From NCBI GenBank assembly GCA_037447655.1, contig JBBHKE010000990.1:64001-128000 (forward strand): a stretch of 64,000 nucleotides of DNA. Reading direction: 5' to 3'. This DNA comes from Zygnema cylindricum (lineage: Eukaryota; Streptophyta; Zygnematophyceae; Zygnematales; Zygnemataceae). Shown here piece by piece: positions 29,537-40,676 of the stretch (positions within the stretch are counted from its first letter, which is position 1; each line of letters starts with the position of its first letter). Under the pieces are notes generated by a model. It was not told where the DNA came from. It saw only the letters and a program-made list of their open reading frames with translations, and searched no databases. A program made the position numbers and the translations under genes.

Positions 29537-30527
29537 CTATTCTTGGATTTTGGCATTTTTCTCTAAATCTGTCATGCCAAACACATCAACCGATTGATTT
29601 TCTTCCTTAACCTGAATATTCCTAGCAACTTGAAGAGTTTTTCTATCCGTATTGTATACTCTATAGCCTACAGACTCATCATCATATCCCATAAAAATCT
29701 CGGGAACTGATTTCGGACTAAGCTTAGAAATAGGGAGATTATCCAAAATAAAACATTTGCTCCCAAAAACCCGGAAGTGACTAACATTAGGCTTTTTTCC
29801 GGTCCACACTTCATATGGTGTTTTTCCTTTCACGGCTCTAGTTTTTATTCTATTTCTAATATACGAACCACAAGAGAAAGCCTCACCCCAAAACTTGAAA
29901 TCTATCTCTTTATCTAACATCATAGATTTTGCACTTTCCATTAAAGTTCGGTTGAGTCCTTCCGATACTCCGTTTTGCTCCGGGGTATAGGGAACTGTAA
30001 ATTGACGAGAAATGGCATTTTCTTTTAAAAAATCTGAAAATGCATTAGAAATATATTCACCTCCGTTGTCAGACCAAAGTGAGAGAATAGGCTTCCCGTG
30101 AAGCTTTTCCGCCCAAAATCGAAAGTGCTTGAAGGGAGTAAACACTTCACTCTTCTCCTTCATAAAATAAACCTTGCTCTACCGAGAGAAATCATCGATA
30201 AAAGTAACCAAAAACCGGTTGCCACTGAAGGAAGGGACTTTTGACGGTCCCCACACATTGCCCGGTTATTCGCGGCCTAAGGTAGGGGTAACTTAAGAAG
30301 CTTTCCTAAAGCACACCCATCACATACTTAAGAGTCATTTTGGCTAACACCATCTATCATATTTTGTTTTACCATTTTTTCTAGTCTTTCATGATGAACA
30401 TGACTGAGCCTCTTATGCCACAAAACATTTTCCGGAAAGACACTAGAGTATGCAAAGTCAATTTCATTAGCCAAGTCTATCAGGTACAACAAGTTTAGGC
30501 CTCTAGTTCCTACCAAGGCTACTCTTT
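29537..30527 (-). pseudogene. Cop-G integrase and pre-integrase (inverted part)
   Basis: 29537-30163 is one open frame of integrase: FKHFRFWAEKLHGKPILSL, SDNGGEYISNAF (Asp), TPEQNGVSEGLNRT (Glu), FWGEAFSCGSYIRNR, TPYEVWTGKKPNVSHFRVFG and GYRVYNTDRKTLQ. 30328-30527 encodes LWHKRLSHVHHERLEKMVKQ of the pre-integrase domain. The stretch between (30164-30327), which should hold the first catalytic Asp, is damaged by stops. Confidence 0.75.
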
Positions 30528-30998
30528 GGGAATGTGCTTGAAAAGTTCGGCATGGTAGAGGCAAAAGGAAGTGCCACTCCCATAGAATTTAAGCAAAAAG
30601 TGGAAGGCTTGGAGACCGATGGAGGAGTCATTTTTGATGACACCTTGGAATCAGGGGAGGCAGATATTATGGTCACCATTCCATACCGGCAGATTGCCAG
30701 CAGCCTAATCTACTTCATGAACTGTACAAGGCCGGAAATTGCGGCAACAGTTGGTGCTTTGAGCCGCAGTTTGCAAAATCCAAGGAAAACACATTAGGGT
30801 TCTTCGGTACCTTGCCGGGACACAGAATCTTCGACTTGCTCTCGGTGAAGACGAAGTAAAAATTCAGACTTGGAGCGATGCTAGCTACGGAGATATGCCA
30901 AGCCGCCGTTCCACCACCGGATTTATTTCGAAGATTGGAAGTGGAACATGTTGTTAGAGCAGCAAGCTTCAAAAGTTGATAACTCAGTCTACAATGGA
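30528..30998 (+). pseudogene. Cop-G RT end / RNase H start (original orientation)
   Basis: 30534-30797 encodes MLEKFGMVEAKGSATPIEF and PYRQIASSLIYFMNCTRPEI. After a break, WSDASYGDMPSRRSTTGF and the CC-stop-SSKLQ segment lead to ITQSTME at 30998. There the sequence passes into an LTR of another family (Cop-J) with a few bases of overlap (GAGTGGCTAAAG), so the rest of RNase H is lost. Confidence 0.75.
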
Positions 30999-31069
30999 GT
31001 GGCTAAAGTTACTCTTAACAAAAGGTTGAGTATGGCAGGACTCGAACCTCCGACAGACAAGGCACGGCG
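30999..31069 (+). repeat. Cop-J LTR, left fragment
   Basis: AGTGGCTAAAGTTACTCTTAAC...GGTTGAG matches the Cop-D LTR (AGTGACCTAAGTCACTCTCAAC...) in the region just before the tRNA-like module. The LTR start is missing. The fragment ends at the Cop-E2 target duplication CGGCG (31065-31069) and resumes at 37282. Confidence 0.7.
31034..31069 (-). promoter_or_regulatory. Cop-J antisense tRNA-like module, B-box half, split by Cop-E2
   Basis: On the minus strand GGAGGTTCGAGTCCTGCC has a perfect B-box and is followed by CAACCTTTTG. The A-box half (TTGGTTAGATCTGATGGC) is at 37282-37312. Cop-E2 landed between them. Confidence 0.6.
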
Positions 31070-31278
31070 TGTAGAAACTAATGGTTTTATTAGTATTTTC
31101 TAGGTCTGAAAAGAAATATAGAAGTCGAGGCAGTCTATCTCTAACTTCTCTCTCGAACTCTCAAACTTGTCGCAGTCACTGAGAAATTGGAGAGGAAGCT
31201 AGAGCCATGGCTACCTTGGCTATCCTGAGGTTTACGAGAATTTTATATTAGGGTTTATTTATTTATTTAAAAGGTATG

Positions 31279-31357
31279 TGCCGGCGGCAGGATTTGATCC
31301 TTGTACCTACCGGCCGGCAGACAGGAAATAGCCGGTAGCCTTAGCCGTTAAGTCTAG
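31279..31357 (-). promoter_or_regulatory. antisense tRNA-like (Pol III-like) module, Cop-E2 5' LTR
   Basis: On the minus strand: an A-box-like CTAGACTTAACGGCTAAGGC, then GGATCAAATCC and GCCGGCAC, followed by a TTTT run at about 31270. The copy in the 3' LTR is at 36442-36520. Confidence 0.55.
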
Positions 31358-31885
31358 CCGTAGTATTACGTTACATGTAGTTTGATATTTATTTAAATGA
31401 TTATACGTGCGATAAATCATTTAACTGAAAACGATTACGGGATACATAGATCCAGTAATATATAATGTACGAATTACGGTACGGACAAAAATTAATACCG
31501 CGCATTTGTTTCGTAAGTGAAACAAATACCGCGCATGTATTTATTACGGCTACGATTAAATCCGAATTTAATCGGACGGCCGGGATTAGCGCCGAGATCG
31601 TGGAGGAAGATTTCGGCGGTTTGTGGCCATCGCCACATCGGATGACGCGTGGCAAAATTCCGTTGGATTGTAGAATCTCCGGAGATTATGGCACCGAATC
31701 CGGATTTGACATGTGTCGACATTTAGGCCATGTCGTACAGTGTCCGTACCTAAAGTACACCGGCACCTGTACTTTTGCGTACGGAACTCAATTCTGATTG
31801 GTTCCGTACATCAGTAGATAGAGTCTGTGAGAGAGATAGGACTTAGAAAAATTAGAAGATAGGACCCCCTCTCCCAGAGAGCTTC

Positions 31886-31973
31886 TGTACAAAAGGTCAA
31901 CTTTGACCCTCCATAACTTACTGCTCAGGGGAGCAAATTCAGAGATTCTTTTTGCTACCAACTCAGGGGAGTC
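31886..31973 (+). promoter_or_regulatory. Cop-E2 promoter region and leader stem-loops
   Basis: TGTACAAAAGG stands where other families have TATAAA. It is followed by GGTCAACTTTGACC (31895-31908), TGCTCAGGGGAGCA (31922-31935) and AACTCAGGGGAGTC (31960-31973, outermost pair lost). The 3' LTR has the last hairpin intact at 37123-37136. Confidence 0.55.
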
Positions 31974-32098
31974 TTGCCTTCATAGGGGTGCAGGGGGTCA
32001 AGGTTTTTGTCTGCCAGGATGGCAATTATTTTTGCTGAAACACAAAGGGGTCAGGATTATCCTAGAGGCTTCTTGGAAGCTGTCTACTCTGAGGACTT

Positions 32099-35000
32099 AT
32101 GGAGGTCTCAGAGTTTCAGGTTATGGGCCCACCCTCTAGGGTACCAATCTTTAATGGAACTGGCTTCATATACTGGGAAAGTATGATGATAGGAGCTCTA
32201 TGCGAAAAAAGGTTTTGGGGGATTGTGAGTGGACGGTTGGGGCGTCCATCAAGTCTTGGAATTCCTCCAGGGTTTGGAGGAACCAGATTCACCAGGAAAG
32301 AGGATCCACCTTCAACGGAGGAAACAAAAGGAGGAGAGGTGGTGGACAAAGGAAAGGAGAAGGAGACGACCACACCAATAGCAACTGGTTCGACATTCAT
32401 GTCACCTATTCCGAGGAATGAGGAGAATGATACTGAAACCTGGGACTTCATCAATATGGCGGCAAAGCACTTCATCCTACGCCATCTCACTCAAGGACTT
32501 GCATGTCCTCATTTGCTGGTAGAAAGAGCATCCGATCTTTGGATGGCTCTCATAGAGATGTACCGAAGTGGTACGATTCAGCAACAACAGTTGGCTGATC
32601 AGAAAGTTAAGGAGTTTGTATACAAAGGGGTAAATATGTTGGATTTTTGCAATGAGCTTGCTACACTCTTCAAGGAGCTACAGAGTGCGGGAAAAGATTT
32701 TAGTGAAAAAAAAAAGGTTAACTGTTTACTGATGAAGTTACCTGATGAGTTCGTGAACATAGTTTACCGTGTGCTGGACTTGCCTGACTCAAGGTAGATA
32801 TGGAACTCAGTGGTAGGGATGATTCTCGTTCAAGAGAATACAATTGAGATACGAAGGGGAGGAAAGAGTGGCCAAGCCTTGGCAACAGCGACTGATTGGA
32901 GGAACAGGGATTCCCGAAAACCGGTCGGAAACTATGGGGGTAGGGAGCAGAAAAAACAGGCCGATGAGTTCGAACCAAGGGCTCCCAAATGTCTATGTCA
33001 TTTTTGTAAGAAACCGGGGCACTATATGGCAGAGTGCACTAAGCTAACCGGGCTTCGGTTAAAGGAGGTGCAGACCGGTGGTACCACGAGAGGAAAGAAA
33101 AAGGCCCTTGTCACACAGGTACTTCAGGCTGAATCCGAGGACGAGGACGATGAGCTCCTTTTGGATGAGGAGTTGGAGGCGAAAAATGAGGTCGAAATTC
33201 CACGAAGGCAGAAATGTGCTTACGGTGGATTGAAAGATGAAGCAGGCTGGATTGTAGATTCAGGTGCCTCCATGCACATGTGTAAGGATAGACACCTGTT
33301 CACTAAGATAAGAAAGATTCCCACCGTAGAGATAGAGTACGGGGATGGGAGGATAGTCACCACTACTCTTGTAGGATCGGTAGATCTAAAAGTGTTAGTA
33401 GAAGGAAAGACATCCATATTAACATTCTCCGATGTATTGTTTATTCCGGAGCTGAACAAAAATCTTATCTCTACATCAGTATTAGATGATAAGGGTTTTT
33501 TTACTAGCACTAGGGAAGGAGTCTTTACTGCTAGTTTTGAGGATGATGTCTATGTCATTGCTGAGAAAGGTAGCCATGGGATGTTTAGGCTGATCTTAAG
33601 TAATGAAAAGAAGAAACTTTATTATGCTGGTGTTCATGATATTATGATGTGGCATAAGAGGCTTGGGCATGTGAATCTAGATAAGTTAAGAGAGATGAAA
33701 AAGATGGGAGTGGTGGAAGGGATTCAGTTCAGTGAGAGTGATGATATAAGTGATTCTAGTGGATGTGCTCAAGGTAAAGCACACAGATTACCCTTTCCTA
33801 AGTCAGCCACCTATAAGGGAGAAACAATTCTAGATCTAGTACACAAAGATATTTGGGGACCGGCTAAAGTGCCCTCACCGGGAGGGAAGAGATTTATGAT
33901 GACTATAACTGATGATTGGTCTCGGTATTCCCGGGTATATTTTTTGAAAAACAAGTCCGAAGCTGAGGATTGTTTTAGACAATATAAAGCATGGAGCGAA
34001 AAACTCCATGAAACTCCAATCAAGAGAGTAAGGAGTGACAATGGTGGAGAGTAAACTTCTAACCAGTTTGAGGATTTTTTGAGGGAAGATGGGGTCCAAC
34101 ACCAAAAGACAATTCCAGAAAATCCGGAACAGAATGGGGTAGCTGAAAGGTTAAATAGAACACTAAGTGATAGTGCTAGAAGTATGTTGTCAGATAAAAA
34201 GATAGGAAAAAGATTTTGGGCAGAAGCAATGAACTGTGCTAATTACCTCAAGAATAGAGTTCTTACTTCAGCTATAAAAGATCAAACACCTTATGAGAGA
34301 TGGACAGGCCGGAAACCAGACATATCTCACTTAAAGGTTTTCGGCAGTCAAGTGTTCAGTCTAGATACTGATCGGTCCAATTGGAAGCTAGATCCTAAAG
34401 GAAAACCGGGATACTTATTAGGATATGATGAAGATGTTAAAAGATATAGAGTTTATGATCTAAAAAGGGAAGATATAATCTTAGTAAAGCATCTAGTAGT
34501 TATGGATGAAGGAAAGTCTGTGGATCCCTTCAAATATACGAAGTTAGTAAAAATCAGATTTGAGTCAGAAAATTCCGATGACTTTGAGCTTCCTAACTAT
34601 CCAGGTTTTAGAGAAGATGACATTCTTGCAGGAACAAATCAGACCGAAACGAGGCGATGACTTGTCAAGAAAGAAACCGGTGGAAGACAGCCATCAATGA
34701 GGAGATGGCTTCAATCATGGCAGCCGATACTTGGGAGCTGGTGGACTGTCCACCTAACCGAAAACCAATCGGTTGTAAGTGGGTTTTCAAATTAAAACTG
34801 AACCCAGAAAACACAATCGAACGCTACAAGGACAGATTAGTGGCAAAGGGATTTGCACAAAAGGAAGGAATTGACTACGAGGAAACCTTTGCCCCGGTGG
34901 TCAGATTTCCCTCCGTCCGCATACTTCTCAGTTTAGTAGCGGCGGAAGACATGGAAGTGCATCAGATGGACATCAAGACAGCCTTTTTGCATGGAGAATT

Positions 35001-36219
35001 GGAAGAGGAGATCTTCATGCGACAACCCGAAGGTTTTGTGGAGGAAGGAGAGGAGAGTAAGGTATGCCGGCTGATTAAATCTCTTTATGGTTTGAAACAG
35101 GCACCTCGACAATTGAATAAGAAGCTTGATGAGTTTCTTACCGGTCTGGGATATATTCGGATCAGCTCAGATCACTCAATCTATGTTTTTGAAGATGAGG
35201 AAGGTTTGATATTTATTGCAATTTATGTTGATGATTTGCTTGTATTAAGTAAATCAATGGAAAAAATTAACAAACTGAAAACCGATCTTAAGGCGAGATT
35301 TGAAATGAAGGATATGGGAGAAGCAAGATATATTTTGGGAATTCAAGTAGAGAGAGACCGAAAAAGGAAAATTATAAAATTGACTCAAAAGGAAGCAATA
35401 GGGAACATGCTTGAAAAATTTCAAATGGATAAAGCTAATAGTTGTACAACTCCAATGGAGTTGAAGAAGGGAAGTGAGGGGAGTGAGGAAGAAGGAGTCA
35501 TAGTCTTAGACGAGGAATTATCTCCTGATGAACAGAAGTTCATGCAGACTATTCCATACAGGCAAGTAGTGGGAAGTCTAATCTATTTTATGAATTGTAC
35601 CCGGCCGGATTTAGCTGCAGCTGTAGGAGTGCTGAGTAGAAGTCTAAATGCTCCCACTAAGAAGGATTGGGAGGCAGCTAAGAGAGTCCTTAGATATTTG
35701 GTAGGAACTAGGGATCTATGGTTGCATTTGGGTGGGGAGAATACTGACATCACTACTTGGAGTGATGCCAGTTATGGTGATGCTCCGATGAGGAGATGCA
35801 CTTCTGGATATGTATTATATGTGGGTGATGGGGCTTGCTGTTGGAGTAGCAAACAGCAAAAGGTTATTGCTCAGTCCACCATGGAGGCTGAGTATATGGC
35901 CTCTTGCTCTGCTGTAAAAGAATTGATGTGGGTCAAGTCTTTGCTTGGTGAGCTTGGTCACCTTAAGAGTGGTGTGCAGAAAATATTTTGTGATAATCAG
36001 GCATCAATCGCTATTTCTGCCAATTCTAAACACCATTTTAAAGCTAAACACATGGACATCAGACTCAGCTTTGTAAGAGAGAAAGTAGAAAACAAAATAA
36101 TCAGTTTAGAGTACAGACCAGATAGTGAGAGTGTAGCAGATATGATGACCAAACTTGTGCCTTCCCCTAAGCTAATTTTTTGAAGGGAGAAGTGTGGTCT
36201 GAAATTAAAGATTGACTAG
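32099..36219 (+). pseudogene. Cop-E2 gag-pol, broken
   Basis: Same domain order as Cop-E1. Breaks I can see: TGG to TAG in the DSR-W-IWNS segment of gag (about 32796); TAA after DNGGE in integrase, within the D-N-G-G-E-Y motif (about 34052); a deletion of about 238 bp at 34648 that removes the acidic linker and shifts the frame; and TGC to TGA near the pol end (36181). One zinc-site Cys of the pre-integrase domain is Ser (DSSGC). CCHC knuckle, DSGAS protease site and YVDD are preserved. Confidence 0.9.
32119..32131 (+). other. primer-binding site of Cop-E2
   Basis: GGTTATGGGCCCA immediately after the LTR, read in frame as part of gag. Confidence 0.85.
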
Positions 36220-36232
36220 AAAATAAGGGGAG

Positions 36233-37281
36233 TGTAGAAACTAATGGTTTTATTAGTGTTTTCTAGGTCTGAAAAGAAATATAGAAGTCGAGGCAGTCTA
36301 TCTCTAACTTCTCTCTCCAACTCTCAAACTTGTCGCAGTCACTGAGAAATTGGAGAGGAAGCTAGAGCCATGGCTACCTTGGCTATCCTGAGGTTTACGG
36401 GAATTTTATATTAGGGTTTATTTATTTATTTAAAAGGTATGTGCCGGCGGCAGGATTTGATCCTTGTACCTACCGGCCGGCAGACAGGAAATAGCCGGTA
36501 GCCTTAGCCGTTAAGTCTAGCCGTAGTATTACGTTACATGTAGTTTGATATTTATTTAAATGATTATACGTGCGATAAATCATTTAACTGAAATGGATTA
36601 CGGGATACATAGATCCAGCAATATATAATGTACGAATTACGGTACGGACAAAAATCAATACCGCGCATTTGTTTCGTAAGTGAAACAAATACCGCGCATG
36701 TATTTATTACGGCTACGATTAAATCCGAATTTAATCGGACGGCCGGGATTAGCGCCGAGATCGCGGAGGAAGATTTCGGCGGTTTGTGGCCATCGCCACA
36801 TCGGATGACGCGTGGCAAAATTCCGTTGGATTGTAGAATCTCCAGAGATTATGGCACTGAATCCGGATTTGACATGTGTCGACATTTAGGCCATGTCGTA
36901 CAATGTCCGTACCTAAAGTACACCGGCAGCTGTACTTTTGCGTACGGAACTCAATTCTGATTGGTTCCGTACATCAGTAGATAGAGTCTGTGAGAGAGAT
37001 AGGACTGAGAAAAATTAGAAGATAGGACCCCCTCTTCCAGAGAGCTTCTGTACAAAAGGTAAACTTTGACCCTCCATAACTTACTGCTCAGGGGAGCAAA
37101 TTCATAGATTCTTTTTGCTACCGACTCAGGGGAGTCTTGCCTTCACAGGGGTGCAAGTGGTCAGGGTTTTTGTCTGCCAGGGTGGCAGTTATTTTTGCTG
37201 AAACACAAAGAGGTCAGGATTATCCTAGAGGCTTCTTGGAAGCTGTCTACTCTGAGGACTTATGGAGGTCTCAGAGTTTCA
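36233..37281 (+). repeat. 3' LTR of Cop-E2
   Basis: 1049 bp, same length as the 5' LTR, with about 20 substitutions seen by eye. Antisense tRNA-like module at 36442-36520; stem-loops at 37085-37098 and 37123-37136. Confidence 0.95.
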
Positions 37282-38033
37282 CGGCGTAGCCATCAGATCT
37301 AACCAATCAGTCATAGAAGTCTGTTAAGATACATAGGGTTTGATAACTGTTTAAACTATGATATGATCTTGAAACCAATTAACTAATTTATGAACGAAGG
37401 AACATAGAATTGGTTAATATTCATTCCGAACGTAATTTCGCACGAAACAAATGAATCGGACATTTGTTTCGAGAGCTAACATTCAATGTCGGATTTATTC
37501 CTACGGCATATATCTCTACCGGGATCGCGGAATGGTCACTTTAGCGTTTGTGGACGTGGCATGACTTGGCGCCACGTGGAGGGGTAACATTTGGTCGTAG
37601 GAATGTGGGGGAGCGTACAGACGAGTGAAAGGTTGACAGGCGTCCACTCAGCGGCCTTGTCCTACACAGGCCTAACAAAAAGGACATCCGTCGTAGAACC
37701 TTTTTGTATTTACATTCATGTGATTGGGTCGTACTGTAGTAGATAGGGGTTGTGAGAGGGAAGTATGACTTAGGATATTTTTAGACAGTCACCTCTCCCT
37801 TTGAGAGTTTTGTATAAATTGGCATCTTTGCCACTTTATAACTAATCGGTTGGTTAGTCGTTTTACGTTATTCTTTTTGCTGTGGACTCAGGGGAGTTCA
37901 GGCTACACAAGGATGCACTCAACGTGTCAATTTTTCCTCTTGGACAGCAGTGGTTATGGCTGAAAGTGGGCTAGTTAAAAGCTTTTTAGAGGGTTCTTGA
38001 ATTCTGTAGTTTAATGGAGGACACAGAATTGCA
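37282..38033 (+). repeat. Cop-J LTR, right fragment with promoter and gag start
   Basis: Continuation of the D/J-type LTR after Cop-E2. It contains the A-box half of the tRNA-like module (37282-37312), TGTATAAATT (37811-37820), GGCATCTTTGCC downstream of it and GACTCAGGGGAGTT near 37888. It ends ATGGAGGACACAGAATTGCA, with the ATG 20 nt before the LTR end. The following GGCTTTTGGCAGACC matches 10 of 15 positions of the usual primer-binding site and downstream bases, consistent with a decayed 5' LTR. Confidence 0.7.
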
Positions 38034-38352
38034 GGCTTTTGGCAGACCAACACACAAATTGGGTTATCAGCCCACCCCCTCCTTTTCTCCACCTCGTGGG
38101 AACAAGGGAAGTAAGGGCGGGGGTATCTTCTTTTTCTTCACTTACCCTGCATTCATTCATCCGGCATGTCCCCTCCTTTCCCAAGTTTTGTATCCATGTC
38201 AACGGGAGGGATTACGGCATAAGTGGGCATGGCCATTTTTCAGGGAAGCATCCGCATCCGGGAAACTTTACAGGTCTCTTTTGGACAACTCTATGGACCA
38301 TCGGCACTCCCTCTATACTCATCAGGCACGCTCAATTGTGTGACGATTGTAT
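38034..38352 (+). pseudogene. Cop-J gag start, decayed
   Basis: The frame from the LTR (M-E-D-T-E-L-Q-A-F-G-R-P) parallels the E-family gag start (M-E-V-S-E-F-Q-V-M-G-P-P) for a dozen residues and then loses similarity. No gag motif follows. Beyond about 38100 nothing is recognisable. Confidence 0.4.
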
Positions 38353-38571
38353 ACGTCGACAATGCCCGTGACGGCTATCAACGTCTACAATCTATGATGA
38401 CGCATGTTATTTTTTGTAACTGTTTGTGACTCCACATGAGTTTTCGTGATATTGTAGACTTACCGCCTTTCAGCCTGCGCCCCTTGACGGTTGAATAAGA
38501 TGCACTTTGCCTTTGCGTCGCATTAACGCTCGACGCGAAATGGCATCAAAATCTTGAGACCCCTGGCGAAA
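38353..38571. repeat. dispersed 220-bp repeat, copy 1
   Basis: Matches 43556-43779 in order, at roughly 70-75% by eye: ACGTCGACAAT, GTGACGG, CAACGTCTACAATCT, GTTATTTTTTG, ATTGTAGAC.TACCGCC, CAGCCTG.GCC, TTTGCCTTTGCGTC. It contains an inverted pair (GTCTACAAT ... ATTGTAGAC). Confidence 0.75.
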
Positions 38572-39129
38572 TAAAACCCATACCCGAGGCAAAAAAAACC
38601 TAACAAATTGTGTATTTTATCTTGTCATACATGAACGCAAACAGTTAAAATATAACGAAGTCGTGTACCTTTCGCTGTCAATAGAATTCGTTTGAAATTT
38701 TTGTAAATGTTTTTACACGTGCTAATGTGTTCCTATTTGTTTTTCGAAAATACTTTGTTTTAAAACATATCGTCCTTTTATTTTAAAGAAAAGTTTGAAG
38801 ATGACGTTTTTTGGCGTGGCCGTGGGTCGAAGCACACAAAACGACAACATGTAGTACATCCTAAATTCGATAATGACGCAAAATGTACTTCTCTATTTTG
38901 CTATTTTTTTGTAAGGTTGAAACTTACGCGGTACAACTCTAAGTTTTGCAAGAAAACGACAGAAAAAACCTTACTTTAGCACATGGAGACGCACCCTTAA
39001 CCTACGACAAGATTCAAGACAACGCTAGCCGCGAGTAAATTTCCATCAGGAGGTGCCAGTAGTTGTACGGACACTTTTCAGGACGAGTTGCCATCAGGGC
39101 ATCAGGTTTGCTAGTAAACTACAATATAG
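38572..39129. other. no gene recognised
   Basis: AT-rich sequence without a long frame, LTR or tRNA motif. Confidence 0.4.
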
Positions 39130-39644
39130 TACATCGCGGACTGTAATTAGAGTAATAAAAAAATTAGGGTAAAAAAATGAAAAAAATAGACTTATTTATT
39201 CTAATTTGTGTGATAGACCCTTTAAATAAAAAATACTCTAATTTGTCCAATAACTCTAATTAATTCGTGCTATATATCTTTACTAAATTAGGTAGACGTA
39301 CAAAATCTGACAAAACGTACATTTTCACGTCATTGTGACGTTTGCACTACGCGGTTTGTGAAAACGCACCTACATGATAACGACATGTATTAAATCATTT
39401 TTTGTACTTTTTTAGTTAATAAAGTACTATTCTAGTTAATAAAGTATAGTTTGGCACGGTCAAACACCGACCATACGCCACACTATTTCGAACAGCACTA
39501 TATTAGAATAATTAAACGCTAATTAAACCTTAACTTAAATATTATAATGAAAAAATTAGAGTCATTTACTCTATTTACGTGATAGAGTCGAAAATTAGGG
39601 CGACCGAATTAGCGTTATTTACTCTAATTACGATTCGCGGTGTA
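39130..39644. mobile_element. TIR element related to the MITE family
   Basis: TACATCGCGGACTGTAATTA at the left end and, reversed, TACACCGCGAATCGTAATTA at the right end pair over about 26 bp. The interior is AT-rich and non-coding. The right end is followed by CTGTACAG and then directly by the end of another member. Confidence 0.6.
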
Positions 39645-39819
39645 CTGTACAGTACACTGTGAATCCTTATTAGCCTTATGTACTCTATATCGGCACCCCA
39701 AAATTTTGACATTTATTCTTTAAATATAATAAATTACACTATTTAAGGACGTGGACCATAATTTTCCACGTTTCCTAACACTATATTAGAATGAATGAAG
39801 CAAATTTCTTCTTTACACT

Positions 39820-40676
39820 AAGGGTGAACTTCTATTAAAGGAAAAGTAGGGTTGTTTACTGGATGTCGTACTATTTCGTACAGATTCGTACCATTTTTTT
39901 TTGTCAGACGAAACACGACGAAACATGTCTACTGGATGGCTCCAATATTATAGGCGTAAGTATCGACCGATTTTTCACTTTTTTAGATTCGGGAAGCAAT
40001 CGCGCACATCGTCCAGTTTGAAGAGACTCTCCTCGGCGAGGAGAGTTTCTTCACATTGGTCGCGTACCATTGGTACACGTGAAAAGTAAAAAGAAATTCA
40101 CCACGAGCGTACCATTGGTACACGTGAAAAGTAAAAAAAAAATCCACCACGAACAGGCAATGAGAATCGAACGCGTTGTACATGCCATGTGCCTTCCGCC
40201 GCGGTGTATGAAGGTCGACCGAAATATCTTCGCACGCTCCTTCTGACATCCGCTGACCTTAAAAGTTTGCGGCGCCTGTTTCACATTCCGTTTCGAAATT
40301 TTGATTTTCAATTTCAAAATTAAAATCTGGTCGCAATAATTTCGTACAAATCATTAACTACCTCCGCCCGTACAATTATTATGTACAGATTTTCAGCTTG
40401 GAGAATATTTCTAGATTTTAAGAATCTGAAAATTAGCCTACGTGGCGCCAATCATAACTGAGAAACGATGTCTACTGGCACGACATAATGGAATGTCGTG
40501 CCAGTAAACACTAAAAATAGACGTATCTGCATGTTTACTGGGACCGCCTAATGGGACCGCCTAATCGAGAACAGGCCTAATAATTTTTATAGTCTAATAA
40601 CGAAGGCCGTGCCACTAAACACTAGAAATAGACGTATCTGCATGTTTACTGGGACCGCCTAATGGAGAACATGCCT
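39820..40676. repeat. CATGTGCCTTCCGCC-core repeat, copy a
   Basis: Shares colinear blocks with 42408-43102 and 45941-46624: GTACTATTTCGTACA near the left end, CATGTGCCTTCCGCC (40186-40200), an ACCTCCGCCCGTACA block, and TTTACTGGGACCGCCTAATGG near the right end. The outer ends form imperfect inverted repeats built on CCATTAGG. Confidence 0.65.
40017..40050. repeat. 34-bp near-perfect palindrome
   Basis: GAAGAGACTCTCCTCG followed by its near-exact reverse complement, with one mismatch in the arms. Directly downstream (about 40061-40155) a 44-bp unit containing GTACCATTGGTACACGTG occurs twice in tandem. Confidence 0.7.

Larger units (their letters stand above)
28482..30998. mobile_element. Cop-G, copia element with an inverted internal segment
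   Basis: From 28482 to 30527 copia pol runs on the minus strand (pre-integrase to RT). From 30528 to 30998 it runs on the plus strand (RT end to RNase H). The same 21 bp, coding G-N-V-L-E-K-F, lies at both breaks in inverted orientation (28482-28502 and 30528-30548). The minus copy is continuous with upstream RT and the plus copy with downstream RT, so the two arms fit one original element. Confidence 0.8.
31070..32118 (+). repeat. 5' LTR of Cop-E2
   Basis: TGTAGAAACTAATGG to GAGTTTCA. Contains the antisense tRNA-like module (31279-31357), the leader stem-loops (31895-31973) and the gag ATG at 32099. Confidence 0.95.
31070..37281 (+). mobile_element. Cop-E2, complete but inactivated copia element
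   Basis: A 6212-bp element with two 1049-bp LTRs (31070-32118 and 36233-37281), target duplication CGGCG (31065-31069 and 37282-37286), primer-binding site 32119-32131 and polypurine tract 36220-36232. The LTRs differ at roughly 2% of positions by eye, so it is older than Cop-E1. The coding region has nonsense mutations and a deletion of about 238 bp. The target is the tRNA-like module of the Cop-J LTR. Confidence 0.95.

Noticed and set aside
38059-38078. GGGTTATCAGCCCACCCC as a second primer-binding site downstream of the Cop-J LTR
   Set aside because: It resembles the site and the bases after it, but is 26 nt away from the LTR end, where a closer though decayed candidate directly follows; probably chance.
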